A stretch of 64,000 bases of DNA from Fictibacillus phosphorivorans (GCF_007673525.1 NZ_VDZU01000001.1:868001-932000), one strand, 5' to 3'; counted from the stretch's first letter, positions 47,726-57,888 are shown. Notes: a model not told the origin generated them from the letters alone. A program made the numbers and translations.

Positions 47726-50113
47726 TTATTTCTTGCGAGAAATCTTGATCTTCGCTACAGAATTATCTTTACTCTTTCCTTCTACTGAGAACTTTAGGCC
47801 GTATTGTGGAACGTTACGTCCAGCGTCTAGAAGTCCAGGATTAGAGTAGTCATCTTTATCATTGAATACGGAGTTTGGATGGATCGCGTTATCTGCAAGC
47901 GATGTTCCATTGATTGATTTGTAATCTAGGAACATTGGCTTTCCTTTATCCGTGTTGAACGCAGCATCGTGGATCAGGTAGCGAGTTGAAGCCACTTTTC
48001 CATCGCTCCATTTAAGAGTTTCTTGGTTTGCATCGACTACGCCTAAGAAACCATCTCCAGGGTGGATGCCTGTCCAGTTGTCAGAGTAGCTGTTGTCTAC
48101 GTACCAAACAACAAGTCCGCCATCATAAGACATTAAGCTCTTACCACGTGCGATGTGAGCCAAACCTTCATCGACACCTTGGTGATTTCTCCATTCTAAT
48201 AAGTAGTAATGATCAGAATAGAATTTACCTTGGTTCTTTGTGAAGCCTTCTTGTTTGAATGTAGATGTCCCTTCAGCGTTATCAAACAATACTTCAGTTC
48301 CATCAACGTTTACAGAAATGTCATCTACAAAGAATCCAGGCATTGTTGCTGCTACATCCGTCCAATAGTTGAATTTCAGGTCGATTTTCTTACCAGCATA
48401 AGCAGATAGGTTGAACGCTCCGTTCACCCATTCACCGTTCGTGCTTCCTGTAATACCATGGCCAGGGTTCTGCTCGTTTGGATTCGTATCCGTGGTCAGG
48501 TTACCTTTAACAGTCACCCAATCCTTTGCTCCTTCTTCTTTCACTTTGATAGAAGCATAATCCCAATCTTTTTCAATGTCATACCATGTTTTAAAGTTTA
48601 GTGTAGCTGTTGAAGCTTTTGTAAGATCAAGAGATGTAACTAATGAGTTGTCTAGGTCATCTCCGCTGCCACTGAAATATTGATTCGCACCGCTATACGG
48701 CTTGTTAACGACTGTTTCTTTTTGTGGAAGATCAACGCGAACGGCATCATTGTTCGTACCTTTCGTGTTTGCCTGATCAAGAAGAACGTCGATTCCTTTA
48801 CGGTCGATCTCTTCGTAAACGAACGTTTCTCCACTTAACCAATTACCACCGATATACGATTGTAAGAATTCTTTAGACCAAGCACTAAATCCAGTTGGCT
48901 CAGTACCAGGAACTTTACCAGCCCAGCTTCCGCTAGACATGATCGACCAGTATGCAACAGGCTCACCTTGGCCAGTGTACTGTGTATCGTACTCATCCGG
49001 AAGCTCCAGATCGTGACCATATTCATGAGCGAAAACGCCAGCTGCTCCATCAGCAGGTTGAACCGTATAATCATAAGCACCCATCATACCGTTCCAATAA
49101 TCAACTTCAGACTCTGAGCCTGCGATTGGGAAAGGTGAACCAAGGTTCCAACGGTGGCTCCAAATTGCGTCACCAGCAAGTGCACCTCCGCCAGCTTCTT
49201 CACCAACGCTTGAGTGAACGATCATAAGGTGGTCTACTAAACCATCAGCTTCACGTGTATTGCCATCTCCATCTAAGTCGTAGCGATCTTCTTGGTCATA
49301 GTCTCCTAGGTTAATGTTAGGATCTTTTGCAGCCGCTTCTAGCGCTTCTTTTACTAGAGAACGAGCGTCCTTGTCATTACCATCTGGAGTAGGTACGTTT
49401 CCTCCATAATAAGCTGCTGGATGTTTAGCTTTATACCAACCTCCAACACTACCTGTTACAGAATAACTTCCACCAGATTGCTGTTCATAATATTGTTTCA
49501 TGGAGATTAACTTTTCCCCGTTCGGCCCTTTATAACCTTTATTTCCAAAGACTAAGTCTTCATAGTGTTTCTTAGGATATTCTTCATAAAACATATCAGT
49601 TTCATCTGCTTTAATGTTTGTAGCAGGGTAGTCTGGGAACTCTATCATAAGAACAAGAACGTTATCAACGCGCTTTTGTCCTTTCCACTTTTCTTCTTTT
49701 ACGTTTTTAATCTTATCTTCTTTTTTACCGTCTTTTTTAAGTCCTTCTTTTTTGTGCTTACTTCTAATTTCTTTACGTTTTTCACTATGTTCGTCTTCTA
49801 GTGCACCTTCAGAGAATTTAGAAGCGTTCTCTTGTTTTTTGTGTAAGAATTGCTGTAATTTTTTCTGTGCATCTGCTTCAGATGCGTTTTTACTGATTTC
49901 GCCTTGTTTTTTCAACATTTCGATCAACTTTTCATCATTGGCGATTCCTAAATCAAAAGGACCGCCTCCGTGCTTATGACCTTTATGATCGTCGTGTTGA
50001 TGTGTTGCTTTCACATCAGATGAAACATTTGCTGGTGCAGCACTAACACTTGAAAAAGCAGAGCAGCTTAACATTGTAGCGAGTGCAGCAGATACCCATT
50101 TCCCTTTTTTCAC
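47726..50113 (-). CDS. secreted immune-inhibitor-A-like M6 metalloprotease
   Basis: The 795-residue protein begins with a signal peptide (KKGKWVSAALATML, cleavage near VSA-AP). A His/Lys-rich pro-region with IANDEKLIEMLKKQGEI and a basic linker follow. The catalytic domain has the zinc motif FAHEYGHDLELPDEYD, and a beta-sandwich MAM/VEG-type region lies towards the C-terminus. InhA-family proteases degrade host or environmental proteins and are made by many spore-formers. The GTG at 50113 follows GGGGGAATCTTG; the ATG at 50155 is rejected because it precedes that site. Confidence 0.92.
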   Translation of the reverse strand: MKKGKWVSAALATMLSCSAFSSVSAAPANVSSDVKATHQHDDHKGHKHGGGPFDLGIANDEKLIEMLKKQGEISKNASEADAQKKLQQFLHKKQENASKFSEGALEDEHSEKRKEIRSKHKKEGLKKDGKKEDKIKNVKEEKWKGQKRVDNVLVLMIEFPDYPATNIKADETDMFYEEYPKKHYEDLVFGNKGYKGPNGEKLISMKQYYEQQSGGSYSVTGSVGGWYKAKHPAAYYGGNVPTPDGNDKDARSLVKEALEAAAKDPNINLGDYDQEDRYDLDGDGNTREADGLVDHLMIVHSSVGEEAGGGALAGDAIWSHRWNLGSPFPIAGSESEVDYWNGMMGAYDYTVQPADGAAGVFAHEYGHDLELPDEYDTQYTGQGEPVAYWSIMSSGSWAGKVPGTEPTGFSAWSKEFLQSYIGGNWLSGETFVYEEIDRKGIDVLLDQANTKGTNNDAVRVDLPQKETVVNKPYSGANQYFSGSGDDLDNSLVTSLDLTKASTATLNFKTWYDIEKDWDYASIKVKEEGAKDWVTVKGNLTTDTNPNEQNPGHGITGSTNGEWVNGAFNLSAYAGKKIDLKFNYWTDVAATMPGFFVDDISVNVDGTEVLFDNAEGTSTFKQEGFTKNQGKFYSDHYYLLEWRNHQGVDEGLAHIARGKSLMSYDGGLVVWYVDNSYSDNWTGIHPGDGFLGVVDANQETLKWSDGKVASTRYLIHDAAFNTDKGKPMFLDYKSINGTSLADNAIHPNSVFNDKDDYSNPGLLDAGRNVPQYGLKFSVEGKSKDNSVAKIKISRKK

Positions 50114-50148
50114 CAAGATTCCCCCTAAATCGTAGTAGTTACCGAAAA

Positions 50149-50165
50149 CCGACATATATTGTCGG
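50149..50165. promoter_or_regulatory. perfect inverted repeat upstream of the M6 protease gene
   Basis: CCGACATATATTGTCGG has 6-bp arms around TATAT. On the protease strand it overlaps a possible -10 (AATATA, 17 bases after TTGAAT), so it could be a repressor operator. Regulator unknown. The rest of 50166-50440 is AT-rich without further recognisable features. Confidence 0.45.
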
Positions 50166-50448
50166 ATAATTCCGTGTATTCAAAATGTTACCACGATAAT
50201 CCATCTACTAGAATAGGAGATAACTCCCGTGTTTTTTATGTATAATAGGGAGTATTTACTATTTAAAGAACTATTTTCAAACACTTTTAATTTGAAAAAA
50301 TGGTGAAGAATGTTTTAATTTAGGAGTTTTCATATAGTTCTTTAGACACAGAAGAACAACATCCCTCATACAAGAACTGTCTTAGATCATTTTTATCTAA
50401 GTTTTAATTGATCTTTTAGTCAACGCACTATAAATGTTTGACTGAAAT

Positions 50449-50473
50449 GTTTATTTCATTTTACTTAGGGTAA
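50449..50473 (+). promoter_or_regulatory. sigma-B promoter of the GAF-STAS gene
   Basis: GTTTAT and GGGTAA are separated by 13 bases, a close match to the sigma-B consensus, about 48 bases before the start codon. Confidence 0.7.
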
Positions 50474-50520
50474 ATAAAGGGGTGGACCATCAAGGGATTG
50501 AGACAGAATGATTTATAGAA

Positions 50521-51432
50521 ATGAAAGGTTGGTCATTTACTTTGTCTATTCATCTAAATTCAGCACTTAAAAATAAATCGGTTAAAAACTTTGACGAAGC
50601 AACTGCAAACATTCTTCATTTTATGAGCAAACTTATCAACATCAATACGTTGTTTATTGCCAAGAATGACAAACAAGTAAATGAGATCAAAAAAGCTGTA
50701 AATAAGAATACGGTATTGATTCAAGAAGGTGAAACAATGCCCTTTCAAGAAACGTTCTGTAAAGTGAGCGTAGATAAAGGCAATGATATTCTTCTTATTG
50801 AGGATATTACGCAAAATGAACGGACGAAGCATCTGAATGTGACAGCGGATTTAGGCGGGGGAAGTTTTATTGCGATTCCGATCTATTATGAAGATGGTGA
50901 AAATTACGGGACTATCTGTGGTCTTGATACGAAAACATTTGAGTTTACCGATCAGCATGTCGAGCTTTTCCAGACGATGTCTTCGTTGTTGACTTACGTT
51001 TTAGAGCTTGATAAGGCGAATAAAGAGATAGAAGAAATTTCAGTGCCGATTGTTCCTTTAACAAAAGGTGTTGCGATCCTTCCGATCATTGGCCATATTA
51101 ATGAATATCGAGCAGAACTCATCATTCAAAGCACACTTGAAAGCAGCATGAATTTAGAACTCGAACACATGATAATCGATCTATCTGGAGTTAGCAGAAT
51201 CAATAACTCTGTTAGTGAATATCTGTTGAACATCGTGAAGTTGTTAAGGTTAATAGGAGTCACTCCAATTCTTACAGGGTTCAGACCCGATCTTGCCATA
51301 ACCACTTTATATGTTGATGTGGATTTCAAAGGGATCATGATCACGAACAATTTAGAGAGCGCACTGACTCAAATCGGATTCAGCCTAAACAAAAACGAAA
51401 ATAATCATTCAAGATCACAGAGTGTTATGTGA
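50521..51432 (+). CDS. GAF-STAS domain protein (RsbR/stressosome-like)
   Basis: The 303-residue protein has an N-terminal GAF sensor domain (about residues 20-165, with DLGGGSFIAIPIYYEDG) and a C-terminal STAS domain (about 178-290). The STAS core IIDLSGVSRINNSVSEYLLN aligns with the RsbR region whose phosphosites are Thr171/Thr205; here Ser occupies the first. This suggests a stressosome-type input protein. The start is uncertain: the ATG at 50521 has a poor ribosome site, and a TTG at 50542 follows AAAGGTTGG. A sigma-B promoter lies upstream. Confidence 0.82.
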   Translation: MKGWSFTLSIHLNSALKNKSVKNFDEATANILHFMSKLININTLFIAKNDKQVNEIKKAVNKNTVLIQEGETMPFQETFCKVSVDKGNDILLIEDITQNERTKHLNVTADLGGGSFIAIPIYYEDGENYGTICGLDTKTFEFTDQHVELFQTMSSLLTYVLELDKANKEIEEISVPIVPLTKGVAILPIIGHINEYRAELIIQSTLESSMNLELEHMIIDLSGVSRINNSVSEYLLNIVKLLRLIGVTPILTGFRPDLAITTLYVDVDFKGIMITNNLESALTQIGFSLNKNENNHSRSQSVM

Positions 51433-51599
51433 TCTTTTCTTTTTTTAATCATTTGTTATTGAGAATTGATTACCTTATAAAGGCTTGCTTCCTAGAAGTA
51501 TTAAATAAAACAGTAGTCATAATATTCTTTTTTTTATATAATTAAAATAATATAAACTTATCAGTCGTTTTTATGTATTTACCAATCGGAGGGGAAATA

Positions 51600-52835
51600 A
51601 TGAAGTCGTTTGAAGAGAAGTTGGATCAATACGCTGAATTAGTGATAAAGGTTGGATTAGGTTTAAAAGAAGGGCAAAGGTTGCTTATCAGTTCGCCAAT
51701 TGAAACGGCAGAATTTACGCGCAAGGTAACGAAGCATGCCTATGAGAACGGTTGTAAACGAGTGATGGTGGATTGGACGGATACACAAACAAGCCGCATT
51801 CACCTAACGCTTGCTGCAGAAGAAGTTCTTCAAAATGATTTGCCGTCTTGGGAGATTGACAAATATAACAGTCTTGTGGAAAATCATGATTGCTTTTTGA
51901 TGATTACAGGAAATGATCCGAATGCTTATAAAGGTGTTCCTTCTGAGCGCATGATGTTCGTTCAAAAAAATCGTGGTGAGAAACTTCAAGCTTTCTCGGC
52001 AGGACAATTAAGAGGAGATATGCACTGGGCAATTGCGGGTGCACCTACTGTTGGCTGGGCTAAGAGCGTTTTCCCAGACAAAAATGATGAAGAAGCGGTA
52101 GATGCATTATGGGAAGCGATCTTCAAAACTGTTCGAGTTGATCAGAATGATCCGGTAGCAGCATGGGACGATCATGTGAAAACGTTGACAGATAAAGTGA
52201 ACTATTTAAACGAACAGCAGTTCAAAACGCTGCATTATAAATCAAAATGTACCGATTTAAGCATCGATCTTCACCCAGATCACACGTGGATCGGTGGAGG
52301 TCACCATTCAACATTCGGAACTTACTATATCCCGAACTTGCCAACGGAAGAAGTTTTCACAACACCAAGAAAATATGGTGTAAACGGTAAAGTTTCAAGC
52401 TCTAAGCCACTTTCAGCGATGGGGAATATCATCAATAATTTCAGCTTAACGTTTAAAGACGGAAAAGTGATAGATTTCACTGCTGAGGAAGGATACGACA
52501 CGTTGAAACAACTGCTTAGCATTGATGATGGAATGGGATATTTAGGTGAAGTGGCATTAGTTCCTCACGATTCACCGATCTCAAACTCAGGCATCACCTT
52601 TAATAACACGTTGTATGATGAAAATGCTTCATGCCATCTAGCGATCGGAACATCCATTACGATGTCAGTGAAGGATGCAGGCAATCTTTCACCAGAGCAG
52701 ATGGAAGAAAAAGAAATCAACTTCAGCCGCGGCCATACTGATTTTATGATCGGTTCTGCAGATCTTGAAATTGAGGCTGAATATGAGGATGGTAAACGCA
52801 TTCCGTTATTCACAAACGGAAATTGGGCGATATAA
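51600..52835 (+). CDS. M29-family aminopeptidase (AmpS/PepS type)
   Basis: The 411-residue metallopeptidase has the M29 signature regions: SAGQLRGDMHWAIAGAPT, a metal-binding cluster near GEVALVPHDSPIS (Glu, His), NTLYDENASCHLAIG with His, and a C-terminal RGHTDFMIGS. It removes N-terminal residues from peptides in the cytosol. The ATG at 51600 follows ATCGGAGGGGAAATA; the in-frame start at 51573 is rejected because it lies upstream of that site. Monocistronic. Confidence 0.93.
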   Translation: MKSFEEKLDQYAELVIKVGLGLKEGQRLLISSPIETAEFTRKVTKHAYENGCKRVMVDWTDTQTSRIHLTLAAEEVLQNDLPSWEIDKYNSLVENHDCFLMITGNDPNAYKGVPSERMMFVQKNRGEKLQAFSAGQLRGDMHWAIAGAPTVGWAKSVFPDKNDEEAVDALWEAIFKTVRVDQNDPVAAWDDHVKTLTDKVNYLNEQQFKTLHYKSKCTDLSIDLHPDHTWIGGGHHSTFGTYYIPNLPTEEVFTTPRKYGVNGKVSSSKPLSAMGNIINNFSLTFKDGKVIDFTAEEGYDTLKQLLSIDDGMGYLGEVALVPHDSPISNSGITFNNTLYDENASCHLAIGTSITMSVKDAGNLSPEQMEEKEINFSRGHTDFMIGSADLEIEAEYEDGKRIPLFTNGNWAI

Positions 52836-52841
52836 ATTTTA

Positions 52842-52869
52842 AAGACTCCACGCTGTTGGGGTCTTTTTT
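52842..52869 (+). terminator. terminator after the M29 peptidase gene
   Basis: AAAGACTCC and GGGGTCTTT pair around ACGCTGTT, then TTTTTT. Confidence 0.82.
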
Positions 52870-52902
52870 TTGTTCATGGAATCTTTGGCAGCCTATGAAA
52901 GT

Positions 52903-53034
52903 AGTTGATTTCCGTTTCAGGTGCTTCGCTTTCCGGGGGGTGTGCGGTGAGCCACCTCGGTGCTTTGCACCCCTAGGTGTCTCACCTGTCACACTGATCC
53001 CCCAGGAGTCTCACACCTTACACTACAATCAACT
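52903..53034. repeat. long palindromic dispersed repeat, copy D
   Basis: It runs from AGTTGATT (52903) to AATCAACT (ends 53034). Relative to copy B the tip stem is GGTGC-TTT-GCACC, CACTT/AAGTG has become CACCT/AGGTG, and GTGTG in one arm faces CACAC in the other. All of these changes preserve pairing. The rest of 52870-53185 is empty apart from the next ribosome site. Confidence 0.85.
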
Positions 53035-53185
53035 TGGCAATGATGCTTAAGAAGATAAATCACAAATAGCAATTAGTTTGGGACTTATGAAAGATAAGAG
53101 GAATGGCTGGTGCGAGCTATTTTTTAAAAAGAGAATAGGACAAACCTCTTCATGGAAAAATAACGAAAATGAAGGAGGTTTGTTT

Positions 53186-54361
53186 ATGAAAAAGATAGTC
53201 GCGCTTTTAGCGGCGTTTACGATTGTACTAAGCGGATGCGGCAACTCTAACAACATGAAAGAAAGCGAAGCCGCTCCAAAGAACATGAGTAACGAAACGC
53301 GAAATAGCCCAAGGTTAGAACAGATTAATTCACCACAGAAAAAACAAGTGGACATCTCAAAAGCGGAAACGAATCATGGTAAAACGAAGATTGAGACTTT
53401 AGGGTTCTTAGAGCCGATCGAAGCAAAACAATCAATTAAAGATGTACAAGAATCCGTAAACGATCTAACTTACGTAGCGTTTTTTAGTTACCAAGTAAAT
53501 AAAGATGGATCACTCAAGCCGATTAAAGATTATGCGGCACTTCAAGAAGTGAAGAAATCTAAAGCAATGCCGATGATGGTGTTAACTAACTTTATAGACG
53601 GAAACTTCTCGCCAGAGATCGCACACAATATCTTTACAGATAAAACAGCTTCAAAAACACTGATCGGAAGCGTTATTAGTACGATGAAGCAAAAAGGATA
53701 TAAAGCGCTAAATATTGATTTTGAACATATTAAAGAAAAAGATCGAGAGCTTTACAACGGCTTTTTAGAAACGATCATCCCACAAGTTCAAAAAGAAGGA
53801 TTTAAAGTTTCAACTGCATTGGCACCAAAAACAAGTGACGAACAAAAAGGACCGTGGCATGGAGCACATGACTATAAACGTCATGGAGAGCTAGCAGACT
53901 TTGTTGTTCTTATGACATATGAGTGGGGTTGGTCTGGAGGACCTCCTATGGCTGTTGCACCAATACCTCAAGTAGAGAAAGTAGTGAAGTATGCAACATC
54001 TGTCATCCCTCCTGAAAAAATCGTGATGGGTGCTCCCCTATACGGATACGATTGGACACTTCCTTATAAAAAAGGAAATAAATTCGCAAAACGCGTCGCA
54101 CCGGCAGAAGCACACGATTTGGCATTAAAAGAAGATGCGACTGTAAAATACGATAACGAGTCTCAAGCACCGTTTTTTAATTACAAAGATGACAACGGAA
54201 AAGAGCATGTTGTCTGGTTTGAGAACGAACAAAGTGCAGAAGCAAAGAATCAGCTCGTGAAGAAATACAAATTAAGAGGTCTTGCTTATTGGGTACTTGG
54301 TGAACCGTTCCCAGAAAACTGGACACTACTTAGAGACCAATTTAAGATTGTTCATAAATAA
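53186..54361 (+). CDS. GH18-family lipoprotein (YaaH/YdhD-like glycosidase fold)
   Basis: The 391-residue protein has a lipobox (IVLSGC near residue 17), a polar linker to about residue 60 and a glycoside hydrolase 18 barrel. The catalytic strand reads ALNIDFEHI, corresponding to DxxDxDxE with the acid Glu. VLMTYEWGWSGGPP and a late RGLAYWVLG are further family motifs. Related Bacillus proteins act on spore cortex or chitin-like polymers. The ATG at 53186 follows GAAGGAGG. The true substrate is unknown. Confidence 0.85.
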   Translation: MKKIVALLAAFTIVLSGCGNSNNMKESEAAPKNMSNETRNSPRLEQINSPQKKQVDISKAETNHGKTKIETLGFLEPIEAKQSIKDVQESVNDLTYVAFFSYQVNKDGSLKPIKDYAALQEVKKSKAMPMMVLTNFIDGNFSPEIAHNIFTDKTASKTLIGSVISTMKQKGYKALNIDFEHIKEKDRELYNGFLETIIPQVQKEGFKVSTALAPKTSDEQKGPWHGAHDYKRHGELADFVVLMTYEWGWSGGPPMAVAPIPQVEKVVKYATSVIPPEKIVMGAPLYGYDWTLPYKKGNKFAKRVAPAEAHDLALKEDATVKYDNESQAPFFNYKDDNGKEHVVWFENEQSAEAKNQLVKKYKLRGLAYWVLGEPFPENWTLLRDQFKIVHK

Positions 54362-54365
54362 AGAC

Positions 54366-54402
54366 AAAAAGGATTAAGCATTTTTGGTGCTTAATCCTTT
54401 TG
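54366..54402. terminator. bidirectional terminator between GH18 gene and thrB
   Basis: AAAAGGATTAAGCA and TGCTTAATCCTTTT form a perfect 14-bp stem between convergent genes. Confidence 0.88.
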
Positions 54403-54412
54403 CCTGTAAAAT

Positions 54413-55327
54413 TTATAAAGCAGCAGACAAACATTTTTCAACAACAACACCTCTCCGGTCAGGAAAAACCGTCTCAAAGTGGTACTGAGGAAACAGAACA
54501 GAAAGCTGTTCTGTGATACCTGCTGCCTTTTGATGAGGAGTGAAACAGACGATGGATGGACCTGATCCACTTATAGCTGCACCATAAGCGCCGAGATCGA
54601 TCGCTTTTTCCTTAAGTTCAGCATATAGGGGAACCCATTTTGAACGAAACGGCTCGTGAAACAGATCCCGATTCATCATATCCGCTGCTTTCTTCCAATC
54701 ATTCTTCATTAAAGCGGCTACAAGAACATTGCTGATCGCACTGCCTTCAACCGCTTTGTTGAACGGAAGAAGATTTGGCAGAGAACCCCTTGATTGTTTC
54801 GTATGAAGAACTCCATCTGGAATGGCGACGATCATCTCAACTGCCACATCAGGAACATGGACCGTTTCGACCACTTGTCCATTGTAAAAACTGATTGTGA
54901 GTCCTCCAAAGATGGCAGGAATCACATTATCAGGATGTTCTTCTAGTGAACTTGCAAGAAGTGATTTGGATTCTCTAGAAAGTTCAAGGTCTAAAAGGAT
55001 GTTTGCGAGTTCAATACCTGCAACGATCGCTGATGCAGAACTTCCCATTCCTTTTGATGTTGGAAAGGTACTAACCACATCTAGCTGACACGGAGGCAGT
55101 TTTTTTCGAAATGAATCTGCGGTAAAATAAGCAGCCTGCATGATTAAGTTGTTTTCATCTTTATTGAATGCCTGAAGTTCTTCTCCGTGAAAGGTTGTTT
55201 TTCGTGGAGCGAACGGCTGAACGTGAACGGTTAAGTATCTGTTTAGAGCAAGCCCTACTGAATCAAAGCCTGGACCGAGATTGGCTGTACTTGCTGGAAC
55301 ATGAATAGAAAAAGGTTCTGCTTTCAT
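54413..55327 (-). CDS. thrB: homoserine kinase
   Basis: The 304-residue GHMP kinase phosphorylates homoserine for threonine synthesis. The N-terminal VPASTANLGPGFDSVGLAL and the ATP loop PTSKGMGSSASAI (near residues 89-101) are diagnostic, as is GAAISGSGPSIVCF near the C-terminus. It starts immediately after the thrC stop and is the last gene of hom-thrC-thrB. Confidence 0.96.
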   Translation of the reverse strand: MKAEPFSIHVPASTANLGPGFDSVGLALNRYLTVHVQPFAPRKTTFHGEELQAFNKDENNLIMQAAYFTADSFRKKLPPCQLDVVSTFPTSKGMGSSASAIVAGIELANILLDLELSRESKSLLASSLEEHPDNVIPAIFGGLTISFYNGQVVETVHVPDVAVEMIVAIPDGVLHTKQSRGSLPNLLPFNKAVEGSAISNVLVAALMKNDWKKAADMMNRDLFHEPFRSKWVPLYAELKEKAIDLGAYGAAISGSGPSIVCFTPHQKAAGITEQLSVLFPQYHFETVFPDRRGVVVEKCLSAAL

Positions 55328-56386
55328 TTATACAACACATCCTTTTAGCTGTTGACGTAGTAAATCAAAATCATTTGGAATCACGATGGGCTCTTGTTTC
55401 ACTGTTTTTAGCGCGATATTAGGATCTTTGAGACCATTGCCTGTTAGAATGGCCACAACGGTAGCGCCGTTTGGAAGTACTCCTTGTCTGTGTTGTTTAT
55501 ACAATCCAGCAATTGTACTGCATGAAGCAGGTTCGGCGAAAACACCTTCTTTTGAAGCGAGCATCTGATACGATTCTAAGATTTCTTCATCAGTAACTGA
55601 ATCAATCACTCCTCCTGATTCTTCTAATGCAGATGAAGCTAACTTCCAGCTGGCAGGATTCCCGATTCGAATGGCCGTTGCAATCGTTTCAGGATTCTTT
55701 ACAACGGATCCATTTACGATTGGAGCTGCACCGGCAGCTTGAAATCCATGAATGCGAGGGAGGCCGGAGGATTTAACTGCATCATATTCTTTGAACCCTT
55801 TCCAATAAGCACTGATGTTACCAGCGTTTCCAACGGGTATAGCTAGAATGTCAGGTGCTCCGTCAAGCGCATCAACTAATTCGAAAGCCGCTGTTTTTTG
55901 TCCTTCCAGACGATATGGATTTACAGAGTTAACGAGGGTGAAGTCTTCTTCTTCACTCATTTTCTGTACCATCTGGAGAGCTTCGTCAAAATTTCCTTCT
56001 ATCGCAAAAATTTCAGCTCCATACATTTTTGCTTGAGCCAGTTTTCCTTGAGCGATCTTACCATCAGGAATGACGACGATACATCGGAGGCCAGCTCTTG
56101 CGCCATACGCGGCAGCTGCGGCAGAAGTATTTCCTGTAGAAGCACAGATGATCGCTCTGCTGCCTTCTTCTTTCGCTTTAGCCACAGCCATGACCATCCC
56201 TCTGTCTTTAAAAGAGCCTGTAGGATTTGCTCCTTCGTACTTCGCATAGAGGTTGATGCCCCATTCCTTCGAAAGATGTGTAAGTGGAATAAGTGGAGTA
56301 TGCCCTTCGTTTAACGATAGAAGGGGAGTAGACTCATTGACCGGCAAATATTCTTTATATCGATGTAAAAGTCCTTTCCAATGCAT
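55328..56386 (-). CDS. thrC: threonine synthase
   Basis: The 352-residue PLP enzyme converts phosphohomoserine to threonine. Lys60 in [11 protein letters not shown] binds [17 protein letters not shown] contacts its substrate, and [15 protein letters not shown] forms the phosphate site. The ATG at 56386 follows GTGGAGGGAGCTTAAC, which also contains the hom stop; the start at 56404 lies inside that ribosome site. One base separates it from hom. Confidence 0.96.
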   Translation of the reverse strand: MHWKGLLHRYKEYLPVNESTPLLSLNEGHTPLIPLTHLSKEWGINLYAKYEGANPTGSFKDRGMVMAVAKAKEEGSRAIICASTGNTSAAAAAYGARAGLRCIVVIPDGKIAQGKLAQAKMYGAEIFAIEGNFDEALQMVQKMSEEEDFTLVNSVNPYRLEGQKTAAFELVDALDGAPDILAIPVGNAGNISAYWKGFKEYDAVKSSGLPRIHGFQAAGAAPIVNGSVVKNPETIATAIRIGNPASWKLASSALEESGGVIDSVTDEEILESYQMLASKEGVFAEPASCSTIAGLYKQHRQGVLPNGATVVAILTGNGLKDPNIALKTVKQEPIVIPNDFDLLRQQLKGCVV

Positions 56387-56387
56387 G

Positions 56388-57680
56388 TTAAGCTCCCTCC
56401 ACACGATAGTGACTTTTGATTTCTTGAACCACTTCAGAGTCCCGAAGCAGGTTGTAGACGTGACTATCTTGCTGCTTGTTCGTTCCGTGCGTCACGATTA
56501 CAATTTCTGCGACCCCTTTATGATCTACAGGGCTTTGAATTAACTTTTCAAGGGAGATGTCATGAAGTGCAAACAGAGAAGTGATAGAAGAGAAAGCACC
56601 TGCCTCATCTTTCACGTACAACCGGTAAAAGAATTTTCCGTCGATCTCATTCGGTTGTTTTAATTGTTTATCAAATTGTGGAGCAACCACGCTTTTACCA
56701 TTAACACCAAGCCGCATGTTCTTCACCACAGCTACTAAATCTGAAACAACTGACGTAGCCGTCGGGAGCTGCCCTGCACCTGGTCCAAAGAACATGGTTT
56801 CACCAACAGACTCACCGTACACATATACTGCATTGTATTCATTGTGAACACTTGCTAACGGATGGGAGTCAGGCAGAAGAGTAGGCTCAACACTGATCTC
56901 CACTTTTCCGTTATCCTTTTTTGCGTTTCCGATCAATTTCAGTGTATAACCGAACTGACGCGCATATTCAAGATCCTCTTGTGTAACCTTTGAAATACCC
57001 GACACGGTTACATCATCCAAATGGATATGCATAGAGAAGCCGAGTGTTGAGAGAATTGCCATTTTCCTCGCTGCATCGATGCCTTCTACATCTGATGTAG
57101 GGTCCGCTTCTGCGTATCCAAGATCTTGTGCTTCTTTTAATACTTCTTCATAATTGCGCTGTTGTTTATCCATTTTTGTAAGAATGTAGTTCGTTGTTCC
57201 GTTGACGATTCCCATCATCTTCGTAATTTTGTCTGAAGCCAACCCATCAACGAGTGAACGAATAATAGGGATACCTCCTGCAACACTTGCCTCATAAAAA
57301 AGGTCACATTCATTTTCATGTGCTACTTGTAAAAGCTCTGCACCGTGGAGCGCCATCAAATCTTTGTTTGCCGTGATTACATGCTTCTTATTTTGAAGAG
57401 CAAGTGTGATATATTCTCGCGCGAGTTCAATACCGCCCATCACTTCAATAACAACCTGTATATTTGGATTTTGAATAACATCTTCCGGGTGCTGTGTTAA
57501 CCATTCATTGTTAATGGAGACGAGACGTTCTTTCTCTACATTCTGAACAAGTATCTTTTCAATAAAAACAGGGCATCCAACTCGGTGCTGCAATTCTTCG
57601 CGATTTCCTTCGATCATTCTAACAACACCACTGCCGACAGTTCCTAATCCTAAAAGTCCTACTGAAACGTGAGTAACCAT
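56388..57680 (-). CDS. hom: homoserine dehydrogenase
   Basis: The 430-residue enzyme reduces aspartate semialdehyde to homoserine. It has the nucleotide-binding [12 protein letters not shown] (residues about 8-19), the NKDLMALHG loop and the catalytic region [21 protein letters not shown]-terminal ACT domain (about 350-425, [17 protein letters not shown]) mediates threonine feedback. AAAGGGGCGG precedes the ATG. It heads hom-thrC-thrB; no T-box is visible in its 200-base leader. Confidence 0.96.
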   Translation of the reverse strand: MVTHVSVGLLGLGTVGSGVVRMIEGNREELQHRVGCPVFIEKILVQNVEKERLVSINNEWLTQHPEDVIQNPNIQVVIEVMGGIELAREYITLALQNKKHVITANKDLMALHGAELLQVAHENECDLFYEASVAGGIPIIRSLVDGLASDKITKMMGIVNGTTNYILTKMDKQQRNYEEVLKEAQDLGYAEADPTSDVEGIDAARKMAILSTLGFSMHIHLDDVTVSGISKVTQEDLEYARQFGYTLKLIGNAKKDNGKVEISVEPTLLPDSHPLASVHNEYNAVYVYGESVGETMFFGPGAGQLPTATSVVSDLVAVVKNMRLGVNGKSVVAPQFDKQLKQPNEIDGKFFYRLYVKDEAGAFSSITSLFALHDISLEKLIQSPVDHKGVAEIVIVTHGTNKQQDSHVYNLLRDSEVVQEIKSHYRVEGA

Positions 57681-57783
57681 TTTATCCGCCCCTTTGTTTT
57701 TGTGGAAAATACACTTGTTTGTTTGATATGGACATTTTACATGGAGTTAGAACATCACACAACAGTGTTTTTTGTAAAGATTT

Positions 57784-57798
57784 AGATAGCGCTTACAT
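57784..57798. promoter_or_regulatory. cre (CcpA) site between hom and the PAS-STAS gene
   Basis: On the minus strand ATGTAAGCGCTATCT matches WTGNAANCGNWNNCW at every defined position. It lies about 105 bases from both start codons, so it could control either divergent gene. Confidence 0.6.
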
Positions 57799-57888
57799 TA
57801 ACAGGAACTCTTTAGTCTTTTTTATAGAGTAATAGGATGATCTCGGATATGATAGGAACAGGACTGTAAAAAAAGGGGAGCGCTTCTT

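Noticed and set aside
53078-53185. Longer N-terminus of the GH18 lipoprotein
   Set aside because: The frame is open upstream, but the AAGGAGG site and lipoprotein signal place the start at 53186.
57681-57888. T-box riboswitch upstream of hom
   Set aside because: The leader is only about 200 bases and lacks the T-box sequence and a terminator/antiterminator pair.
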